From NCBI GenBank assembly GCA_027005175.1, contig JALTMC010000200.1:5097-22788 (forward strand): a stretch of DNA of 17,692 nucleotides, in the 5' to 3' direction. The notes under the pieces are model-generated. The model was not told the origin of the DNA. It saw nothing but the letters and a program-made list of their open reading frames with translations, and made no database searches. The translations under genes were made by a program, and so were the position numbers. Each line of letters opens with the position of its first letter. Position 1 is the first letter of the stretch. Source of the DNA: Myxococcales bacterium (GTDB lineage Bacteria > Myxococcota_C > UBA6777). Below are positions 1 through 7,200 of this stretch, piece by piece.

Positions 1-1815
1 AAGAAAGAGAGGATTACCGGCGGACTGGTAACACAGAGCCTGACTCCACAACGAGGGAGGTGTTTCCAAGCAAAGCATGTCTCGCAGGATGGTTTCGACA
101 TCTTGTTCTTGCAGTCGATCCAGCTCGATATGTTGAGTGCTGGGATGTTGTAGCATACCTTGAAGGGCGGGAGGGATCTCTTCGCTGCGATAGGCACCTA
201 CAAGCATGACTCCTTCGGGTATACCTTGTTGAAGCAGGTGTTGAAGGACCTCGATTGTGGCGGTGTCAGCCCATTGTAAATCGTCGAGAAAGAGGACGAA
301 CGGTAGAGAATCGGCATAGGCTTTGAGTGCTTCTACAAGAGAGCGATTTCGTTGTAGAGTTTCTTCCTTGGCTGAAAGCCGGGTAGGGTGGGGGTCTTCT
401 TTGTGGGGTAAGGCCAACAGGGATGGTTCATACTTCCCCAAGATGGGGAGACGATGCGCCAAGACACGCTCTTGCTCTGTCTCTCCTTTTTCTCTTAAAT
501 CGTCTGCGATAGCTACAAGGAGAGGTCGAAAGCCTGCGAGAAGGTACGGGCCATTTTCCTGGCACTCACTTGAAATGACGCGGATCTTCTGAAGCGTTGC
601 CCAGCGAGAGAATACAGCGGCCAGTCGGGTTTTTCCGATTCCACTGGGTCCGCCAAGCCAGATGCATTGTCCTGGGGTCGGATTTTTTGCGAGCGATTTT
701 AAGATGTCTTGCAGTTTTCGTAATTGTTTTTGTCTTCCGACGAGGCCAGGAGGGTACAGGTAGATCTGTGCGGGAGGAGCATCTGGATATGTTGTGGATT
801 CGGCACCCATCAACTCCAGCCGTGCTGCGAGTGTATCTGCGTAGCCGATACGTTCACGTGGGTCGCGGGCCATCAACTGCATGAGCAGCTCATCGATCTC
901 GGTGGTGACTTGAGGAAAGTCATGGGATGGCAGTCGAGGGCTTCCAAACAGATGTTGGGTGAGTATCTCTTGGGCTCTACCTTGGTAGGGCGGGTGGCCT
1001 GTGAGTAGTTCGTAAAAGATGCAGCCCAAGGAGTACAAATCGGATCTTGCATCCACGCTGGTATGCATGATCTGTTCGGGAGCCATATACAATGGTGTGC
1101 CACCATAGTGGAGCGAGGCGTCGATGCTCTCTCTACCCAACTGCGTGCGAAAGCGTTGTAGCAACCCAAAGTCGAGCAAGACAGGGAAGCCATTGTCGCG
1201 AATGAGGATGTTGTCGGGCTTGAGATCACAATGGACAAACCCTTCGCCGTGGAGGTAGGCGAGAGGCTCACATATTCGACGTATCAAGGTAAACAAGGAG
1301 TGGAAGGTCTCGGCAGGAGGGAAGATGTCGGCCAGCCACTGCTCTGCGCGAGCATCGGTGAGAGCATTGGTTGGAGTGGTGGGGGTGATATCATCGAATT
1401 GTGGAAGAGTACAAGGGGGGGAGTGAGGTGCTGTTTTTTCTGCGAATAAACCAGGAGTTTCGACTGTATCTTGTGGACCAACTCCTTCCCAGGTGTCATT
1501 GTTATGGTGGGCTCTTGAGAGGATGTGATGATAGTCTTGCAATCGTACGCCCGACACCAATTCCATGGCATACCAGGGTTGTCCATCATGAACACCGTGG
1601 TCGAGGATTCTTACGATTCCAGGGTGTTGCAAACGCGACAGCGCATGGATCTCATGACGGATCGTTGTGAGCATTTTTGCATCTGGCAGGAGGACTGTTT
1701 TAAGGGCGACCTGAAGACCTGTCTCTTCGTGTTCTGCACGATACACCTTGCCCGTACCACCTTCACCGAGATTGGCGAGAAGCTTATAGGGTCCTATCTG
1801 AGTCTTTGGGTGCAT
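1..1815 (-). CDS. Ser/Thr protein kinase fused to AAA-type ATPase (3' end beyond the window)
   Basis: The reading frame is open for 605 codons from the ATG at 1815 to the left edge, so the C-terminus is missing. Residues about 10-335 form a Hanks-type kinase: glycine loop LGEGGTGKV (16-24), ATP lysine K39 in VALK, helix-C E55, catalytic loop HCDLKPDN (195-202), DFG (215-217) and APE (245-247). A second module, about 355-605, is an AAA_16/NACHT-like ATPase with Walker A GPSGIGKT (389-396) and Walker B VLFLDDLQWAD (507-517). Kinase-AAA fusions of this kind, usually followed by TPR-like repeats, are known signalling proteins of myxobacteria. The expected reaction is Ser/Thr phosphorylation gated by the ATPase and lost C-terminal region (family knowledge). 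HCD replaces HRD, making it a non-RD kinase, and about 70 residues (100-170), rich in Pro, Thr and acidic residues, are inserted between the hinge and helix E. The start is supported by GGAG seven bases upstream and an in-frame TGA just before it. Substrate and input are unknown. Confidence 0.93.
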   Translation of the reverse strand, partial: MHPKTQIGPYKLLANLGEGGTGKVYRAEHEETGLQVALKTVLLPDAKMLTTIRHEIHALSRLQHPGIVRILDHGVHDGQPWYAMELVSGVRLQDYHHILSRAHHNNDTWEGVGPQDTVETPGLFAEKTAPHSPPCTLPQFDDITPTTPTNALTDARAEQWLADIFPPAETFHSLFTLIRRICEPLAYLHGEGFVHCDLKPDNILIRDNGFPVLLDFGLLQRFRTQLGRESIDASLHYGGTPLYMAPEQIMHTSVDARSDLYSLGCIFYELLTGHPPYQGRAQEILTQHLFGSPRLPSHDFPQVTTEIDELLMQLMARDPRERIGYADTLAARLELMGAESTTYPDAPPAQIYLYPPGLVGRQKQLRKLQDILKSLAKNPTPGQCIWLGGPSGIGKTRLAAVFSRWATLQKIRVISSECQENGPYLLAGFRPLLVAIADDLREKGETEQERVLAHRLPILGKYEPSLLALPHKEDPHPTRLSAKEETLQRNRSLVEALKAYADSLPFVLFLDDLQWADTATIEVLQHLLQQGIPEGVMLVGAYRSEEIPPALQGMLQHPSTQHIELDRLQEQDVETILRDMLCLETPPSLWSQALCYQSAGNPLFL

Positions 1816-2140
1816 CAAACGGCTCCGTCACTCCTTATGCGATCTCCCTTTCAGGGCTTGGCTACACCAACCCCTCTCTGAGTATCGTCTTGGGGTAAGA
1901 ACTCGTTGCGTCTTGTTCTGAAGTAACGTTCTCTCTGTTTCTTCAACGACGATAGCGAACCATGTCGTTTGATGTGTTCTCGGAGGGTTGCTTGGTATGT
2001 TCTCGGAGGGTTGCTTGGTATGTTCTCGGAGGGTTGCTTGGTATGTTCTCGGAGGGTTGCTTGGTATGTTCTCGGAGGGTTGCTTGGTATGTTCTCGGAG
2101 GGTTGCTTGGTATGTTCTCGGAGGGTTATGGAGGGGGGGG
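1816..2140. other. Intergenic region with minisatellite
   Basis: This 325-bp gap lies between two minus-strand genes, downstream of the zinc-ribbon gene and upstream of the kinase gene. It holds the 23-bp tandem repeat (1973-2127) and a 145-bp unique stretch before the kinase start. I see no convincing sigma-70 promoter for the kinase, no RNA gene and no clear intrinsic terminator. Reading frames that stay open through the repeat exist in several frames on both strands and are explained by the repeat, not by coding. Confidence 0.7.
1973..2127. repeat. 23-bp tandem repeat, about 6.7 copies
   Basis: The unit begins TATGTTCTCGGAGGGTTG and recurs with copy starts at 1973, 1996, 2019, 2042, 2065, 2088 and 2111. 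Internal copies are identical by eye. The first differs at one base, and the last is truncated after GAGGGTT. The period is not a multiple of three and copies abut without spacers, so it is neither a coding repeat nor a CRISPR. Near-perfect identity suggests recent expansion by slippage or unequal exchange. It ends 13 bp from the stop codon of the minus-strand zinc-ribbon gene. Confidence 0.97.
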
Positions 2141-3058
2141 TTAGGGATGTTGTGTGAGGCGTTGTAGGATCTCTTGTCCTTCTCGGTGGAGGGTTTGGAT
2201 GTTTTCAAAGATCTCTTTGGCTTCTTCTTTGGGGGACTGAGGCCAGTCTGCGAGATCCTGTTCGAGGGAGTCGAGGATATCTTGCAGGAGCTGAGGGAGC
2301 TTGATCCAGTTGTCTGGATCTTCCTTGATCTGTTGGAGAAGCTGAAGTAACTTTTGGACGGATTCTTTCTCTTTGGGTTTCACGGTGGCTTTTCGAAGCT
2401 GACGTTGCAATCGCGGGTAGGCCTCTTGGTTGTGGAGAAGCAGAGCTTGTTGCAAGAGGGAGAGTTGGGACAAGCCCCGCTCTCGCAAAGCCTTGGTGAA
2501 CGCCAGGAGGGAGCGATGTAGCTCTTGGTCGAAGCGGTGGGGTAGCTTTGTCAGGCGCTGTTGGAGAGCATCCAGGTTGACAGGGTCGTGAAAGAAAGGA
2601 GCGGTATTCGTGAGTTGTGCAAACAGTTGGTAGGCTCGTCTGCGTTGGGCACGTTGGTGCAGCTTGCCCCAAAGCTGAAGTTGAGCGAGGACAAGTGCCC
2701 CGGCAGCACCATACCGGATGGGCTGACTCCACGGCATATAGGGGAGGGCGGCGAGGGATCCGAGTGTGACAAATACGCCGGAAATCTCGGAGTGAATGGG
2801 CGAGATCTGTCGAAAGAGTGCATTGACAGAGTTCCAGGTCTGATGGCATTCTTGGCATTGGACCTGGACAGGATAAGAAGGTCGTGTTTGGAACTGTAAG
2901 CGAGACAAATCGGGTTGGTGATAAGTACCACATTTGGGGTTTGTACAGCAAGCATCCTCCAGCAGAACAGGAGCGACACGCCAGTCAAATGTTTCATGGT
3001 TGGTATCGGGTCTGGGGGCACTGAGAGTTGGATTTTTTGATTGCATTCGTCTGAACAT
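2141..3058 (-). CDS. Zinc-ribbon, two-helix membrane protein of unknown function
   Basis: A 305-residue protein I cannot assign to a named family. Residues 37-71 carry a probable zinc ribbon, with C38-x4-C43 and C68-x2-C71 (C37 is adjacent). A hydrophobic hairpin follows, about 82-98 and 104-120, ending in a basic stretch (KLHQRAQRRR). By the positive-inside rule this puts both the ribbon and the C-terminal part in the cytoplasm. Residues about 130-305 are hydrophilic, rich in Leu, Gln, Lys and Glu, and look all-helical, probably coiled coil. The frame stays open upstream to 3217, but that extension would run into the divergent flavoprotein gene. I therefore chose the ATG at 3058; ATG 3046 is an alternative, and neither has a strong ribosome-binding site. 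It may act in redox or metal sensing with the divergent reductase, but that rests only on position. Confidence 0.8.
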   Translation of the reverse strand: MFRRMQSKNPTLSAPRPDTNHETFDWRVAPVLLEDACCTNPKCGTYHQPDLSRLQFQTRPSYPVQVQCQECHQTWNSVNALFRQISPIHSEISGVFVTLGSLAALPYMPWSQPIRYGAAGALVLAQLQLWGKLHQRAQRRRAYQLFAQLTNTAPFFHDPVNLDALQQRLTKLPHRFDQELHRSLLAFTKALRERGLSQLSLLQQALLLHNQEAYPRLQRQLRKATVKPKEKESVQKLLQLLQQIKEDPDNWIKLPQLLQDILDSLEQDLADWPQSPKEEAKEIFENIQTLHREGQEILQRLTQHP

Positions 3059-3074
3059 ACTAGTTGAGTTGGAG

Positions 3075-3992
3075 ATGATAGAGACAGAGCACAAAGATGT
3101 TGTGATTGTTGGTGCTGGTATGGGTGGTGTCTCTGCGGCGATTTGGGGGCACCGTTTGGGGGTACCATGTTTCTTGCTTGAACAGCAAGAGCAGATCGGT
3201 GGGCAACTGCAGCACATTCATAACATCATCCCGGACTATCCAGGTCTTGTATGTGATGGTGCGGAGTTCTCTGCCCAACTGTGCTCCCAGTTGACACAGC
3301 TCGGCATTGTGCCTCAACTGGGGGGGAGTGTGCAAGATGTGGACGTTAAGTCTCGGAGTATCCGTGTTGGTGGGCAGTGGATCTCATGCAAGGCTATGGT
3401 CGTTGCCACGGGTTTGCGTAAGCGGCACTTGCGGGCTGACGGTGCTGAAGCTTTGATGGGCCGAGGGCTCGCGATGTCATTCAGTGGACAGCGTGAGATG
3501 TTTGCGGGTCGTAAGATCTGTCTGGTGGGGGGAGGTGATGGGGCCTTCGAAAATGCTTTGATGATGGTGGAGAGCTGTCCCCATGTTACGATTGTATGCC
3601 GAGGACGGCATCCGCGAGCCCGCTCCTCTTTCTTGGAACGGGTTCAGGCACATCCTGCGATTGATATCCTCTTGGAGAGTGAAGTGGTTGCCGTAGAGGG
3701 AACAAGCTGGGTGGAGGCGGTTCGTATACAGGGGCCGACCTCTTGTGAACGTCTCGCGGTGGAAGCGGTGCTGGTTAAAATTGGGATGGAGCCTCAAGTC
3801 GAATGGTTGAAGGGAACGGGCGTGGCTCAACAGCATGGGTATTTGCAGGTGAATCACGCACAACAGACCAGCATCCCCTGGATTTGGGCCGTGGGGGATG
3901 TGTGCACTCCTCTTGACCCATCCCTGTCTGTGGCGGCGGGTCAGGCATGTCTCGCCATGCGGTCCATTGAGCGTTACTTGTGTTCGGTGTAA
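3075..3992 (+). CDS. Thioredoxin-reductase-fold FAD/NAD(P)H oxidoreductase lacking the CxxC
   Basis: At 305 residues it matches the low-molecular-weight thioredoxin reductase family in length. The FAD-binding motif is GAGMGG (13-18), followed by LLEQQEQIGGQL (34-45) and a DYPG segment. ATGLRKR lies at 111-117, the NAD(P)H motif GGGDGA at 152-157 and the C-terminal FAD motif WAVGDVC at 281-287. The segment GRGLAMSFSGQREMFAGRK aligns with the family region that normally holds CATC, but here reads S135-F136-S137-G138, so the redox disulfide is absent. Family members without CxxC include ferredoxin/flavodoxin-NADP reductase-like and other non-thioredoxin enzymes. I infer an NAD(P)H-dependent flavoenzyme with a different acceptor. 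The start ATG 3075 gives the canonical N-terminus; the frame extends upstream to 2934, opposite the neighbouring gene, and that part shows no family features. The start is preceded by TTGGAG with almost no spacing, so the site is weak. Confidence 0.9.
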   Translation: MIETEHKDVVIVGAGMGGVSAAIWGHRLGVPCFLLEQQEQIGGQLQHIHNIIPDYPGLVCDGAEFSAQLCSQLTQLGIVPQLGGSVQDVDVKSRSIRVGGQWISCKAMVVATGLRKRHLRADGAEALMGRGLAMSFSGQREMFAGRKICLVGGGDGAFENALMMVESCPHVTIVCRGRHPRARSSFLERVQAHPAIDILLESEVVAVEGTSWVEAVRIQGPTSCERLAVEAVLVKIGMEPQVEWLKGTGVAQQHGYLQVNHAQQTSIPWIWAVGDVCTPLDPSLSVAAGQACLAMRSIERYLCSV

Positions 3993-4063
3993 GGTTGAAA
4001 CGATCACGTTTCACTTGGAGCGATTCTCACAAAAGCGCAAATGGAGCGTTGCTTGTGTTCGGT
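3969..4063 (+). repeat. Imperfect direct repeat of the flavoprotein gene 3' end
   Basis: Bases 3969-3988, the last codons of the flavoprotein gene (ERYLCSV), recur at 4044-4063 with 19 of 20 matches (one A to G change), 75 bp downstream in the same orientation. Similarity resumes as TTGAAAC after each copy. The second copy lies outside any gene. Confidence 0.8.
3996..4013 (+). terminator. Small hairpin just after the flavoprotein gene
   Basis: TGAAACG (3996-4002), loop ATCA, CGTTTCA (4007-4013): a perfect 7-bp stem starting 4 bases after the stop codon. No T-tract follows on the plus strand, so it is at best a weak terminator or an RNA 3'-end stabiliser. Confidence 0.3.
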
Positions 4064-4112
4064 ATCATTGAAACAGTGGGTTGTTGGTCGTTCAGACCGA
4101 ACTCGTTTGTGG

Positions 4113-4196
4113 GCTCTGACGGTTACGGGAAGAAAGCTCTTCTGATGGTTACGAGAATGGCAAGAAGAGAGCTCTTCTGATGGTGATGAGAAGAAA
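4113..4196 (+). repeat. Degenerate triplicated repeat upstream of the giant surface-protein gene
   Basis: Three related segments, each starting GCTCT and continuing as a variant of CTGATGGTTACGAGAA followed by AAGAA, lie at 4113-4135, 4136-4170 and 4171-4196. They have different lengths (23, 35 and 26 bases). The junction of the second and third copies forms a short self-complementary stretch, AGAAGAG-AG-CTCTTCT (4163-4178). A -35-like TTGATA at 4201 follows, but without a good -10 element. Confidence 0.6.
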
Positions 4197-4268
4197 ATTT
4201 TTGATAGAGAACGTCGTTTGAACTGAACTTGCGTATGGATGAGGTGAGTTTTGAGAAGCAGACACCCA

Positions 4269-7200
4269 ATGCAAAACGTTTTGCAAAACATGGGTCCTTT
4301 GGTGGGACTGGTAGGGTTGGTCTGTTTGTGGTTTGTGAGTGTGGTGGGTGTTGTGAGTGTGGCACGGGCTCAGTCGACATCGAAGCCGCCTGTGTTTCTG
4401 AATCAGCCACCGCGTGTGATTGTGGAGGGGAAGTTATGGCGGGAGCGGATTGATCTGGGAGGGCCTGGGTGGCGAGCAGAGAAGGTGACCTTTACCTTGC
4501 GAAAGGGGCCATCCAAAATCCAACTCACATCATTGGGGCAGCGAGGGTGCTGTCGGTGGTGGGCTTTGTTGACCTGGATTCCTGAGCAAAAGGATGTGGG
4601 CAAGCACAACATCGAGATTGAAGCGACAGATGATGCAGGCAAGTCCTTTCGTCAGGTTTTTACTCTGAAGGTGCTCAATCGCAATGATGCTCCTCAGATT
4701 CGATCGGTTCCTCCGGTCCAGGCCAAGGAGGGGGTTGTTTATCTCTACCGTGTGCAGGCGATCGATCCAGACTCAAACAAGGAGGTTCTTGCCTATCGTC
4801 TGTTGTCTGCACCCACAGGAATGTCCATCGGAGCGAAGGGCCAGATCCGCTGGTTGCCTACAAGTGAGCAAGTTGGGCCTCATGAGGTTTCGTTGGAAGT
4901 GTCGGATAGCTCGGGGGCTACAACACGGCAAGCCTTTGTTGTAACGGTCCAAAATGTGGAGCAGACTCCCCGATTTGTCTCTCGGCCTTTGTTGGGGGCT
5001 GTGGTTGGGCAGCCTTATCTTTACCAGCTACGGGCACAGGATTCGGATGTTGGAGATCGTCTTGTTTTTCGACTGAATTCAAAGATTACCGGGATGAAGT
5101 TATCATCCAGCGGTCTTATCTCCTGGTTACCGAGTCGGGCTGGTCGCTTCACTCTCTCGGCGGATGTGGCGGATTTAACGGGGCGTCAGGCCAACCAACA
5201 GTGGACGATTACAGTGGTGCAACAAAACAAGGTTCCCACGATTTTAAGTCATCCACCCGCATCCATTTTACAGGGGCAAACCTATCGATATACGCTACAA
5301 GTCAAAGATGATGAAAAGGATGTTTTGTCATTTGTGTTGATAGAAGCTCCTTCTGGAATGCTGCTGACAACACAGGGACTGAAGAGCACTGCGGAGCTGA
5401 CGTGGACTCCGAAAGCTTCAGAGGTTGGGGTTCACTCTGTTCTCGTTCGTGTGGATGACCAGAAAGGTGGTGTGGTGTGGGAGCGTTTTCAAATTCGTGT
5501 GTTGGATGTGAATGACCCTCCTCAGATCACCTCTCTTCCCCGGAAAAAGATCTTGCAAGGCAAGCTTTATCGGTACCATGTGCAAGCAACAGAGCCTGAT
5601 GGTGAGCCCGTTCGTTTTGCTCTCAATCAAGCTCCTGCTGGTATGCAGATCGATCCTGCTACGGGTGTTGTCTCCTGGCGGCCTGTGAGTCAAACAACAG
5701 TCAAAGTACACACGGTTGTGGTTGTTGCGACAGATCCGCAGGGAGCCCTGGCAAAGCAAAAGTATCAAGTCGAGGTTCTCGACTCCAACGACAGACCTCA
5801 GTGGACCAGTCAGCCGGTGCTTCAGGCTGTACAGGACAAGCTCTATACATACCAGGCGAAAGTTGTCGATGCCGACGCTTTCAATGATGAGGTACGGTTT
5901 CGGTTGGTGGAACATCCCATGGGCATGCAAGTGGATCGAACGTCAGGGTTAATTCGCTGGATTCCTGGGGCTCTGAATGTGGGGAAACACCAAGTTGTGA
6001 TCGAAGCTTTAGACACGCAAGGTGGTGTGGCACAACAATCGTTTGTATTGACAGTGAAGGATGAAAACGACGCTCCTGTTGTGATCTCGAAACCTGTTCG
6101 TACTGCACAAGCAGGTCGTTTGTATTTGTACCGAATTCGAGTGACAGACAAAGACTCGCCAACATCAGGTAACACCATTACCTTCGCGCTACAGGGTCCA
6201 ACAGGGATGAAGTTGGAGCAGCAAGAGGTTCGGACGTTGGCTCAACGAGGCCATACCGATCTCTTGGGTGCCGCTCCTTCTTTGCGTTCGCTGCAAGCGT
6301 CTGCTGTGTTGTCATGGACTCCCAATGTTTTGGATGCGAGTCGCGGAGAGATCCCTGTTCAGGTTCAGGTCTCCGATGGGCAAGGGGGGATTGTGGTACA
6401 TAAGTTTAATGTGCGGGTCTTGGATGTAGCGAACAAGTTTCCTCAGGTAAAAGAACCCAAACAAGTGACAGTGGAAGAAGGGAAGCTCTTTCGCAGTAAA
6501 GTGGAAGCTTCCGATCCCGACAAAGACACCCTTGTATTCGAATTAATCGATGGTCCGGAAGGTTTGGTCTTGGATGCTAAAACTCATGAGCTGCGATGGA
6601 CTCCACGTCTCCGGCATGTTGGTACATGGCGAGTGGAGGTGCGAGTTGACGACCAGAGAGGTGGTGTCGTGTGGTGGTCTTTGCGTTTGAAGGTGAAGCC
6701 TCGAAAACACGCACCTCAGATTGTCAGCATCCCACAAACGGATGCGATGGCTGGCATACGATATCTTTATGCTCTCCGTGGAGTTGCTCCTAGTACGAAA
6801 CATCGCGGGCTACTCCGTTGGAAATTAAAGCAGGGTCCCTCTGGGATGGTGCTCGATGCACAACGCGGTGTGCTGTTTTGGAGTCCAGGTGAAAAAGATG
6901 TTGGAGGTCACTTGGTTCAGGTCGAGCTGAATGACCCATCGGGGGGAGGTGTTGGACTTCAGCGATTTACTCTGCAAGTTCGCAGTCGCAACCAGGGGCC
7001 TCAGATTACCTCTTCGGCCCCTAAGGGGACAGTCCAAGAGGGAGAACTGTTCTCCTATACTGTTGCTGTGCTGGACCCAAATCCTTCGGATTCTCTGCGC
7101 TTTCGTTTGTTGCAAGCTCCGTTGGGGATGACCATCGGTATGTACAGCGGCTTGGTTAAGTGGACTCCCTCTGCCAAGCAAGTGGGGAAGCATTCCATTC

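Noticed and set aside
323-1881. Several plus-strand open frames opposite the kinase gene
   Set aside because: The minus-strand frame is continuous for 605 codons with all kinase and ATPase motifs. The plus-strand frames have no recognisable motifs and overlap one another.
1973-2127. Possible CRISPR array
   Set aside because: Copies abut directly with no unique spacers, and no cas gene is in the window. The same reasoning excludes the 44-bp array at 12957-13084.
1828-2208. Minus-strand open frame of 126 codons with a repeated ENIPSNPPRTYQATLREHTKQ-like peptide
   Set aside because: It is produced by the 23-bp tandem repeat, which lacks stop codons in several frames (three units make one 23-residue peptide period). 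It also overlaps the end of the zinc-ribbon gene and lacks a ribosome-binding site.
2934-3074. Upstream extension of the flavoprotein gene
   Set aside because: The 47 extra residues lie antisense to the zinc-ribbon gene and show no family similarity. The FAD motif sits at the usual distance from ATG 3075.
4251-4268. TTG start for the giant surface protein
   Set aside because: It adds six residues (including RSRH) before a normal signal peptide. The purine-rich GAGGTGAG lies only two bases before the TTG, too close for normal use; ATG 4269 is a better start, though the choice is not proven.
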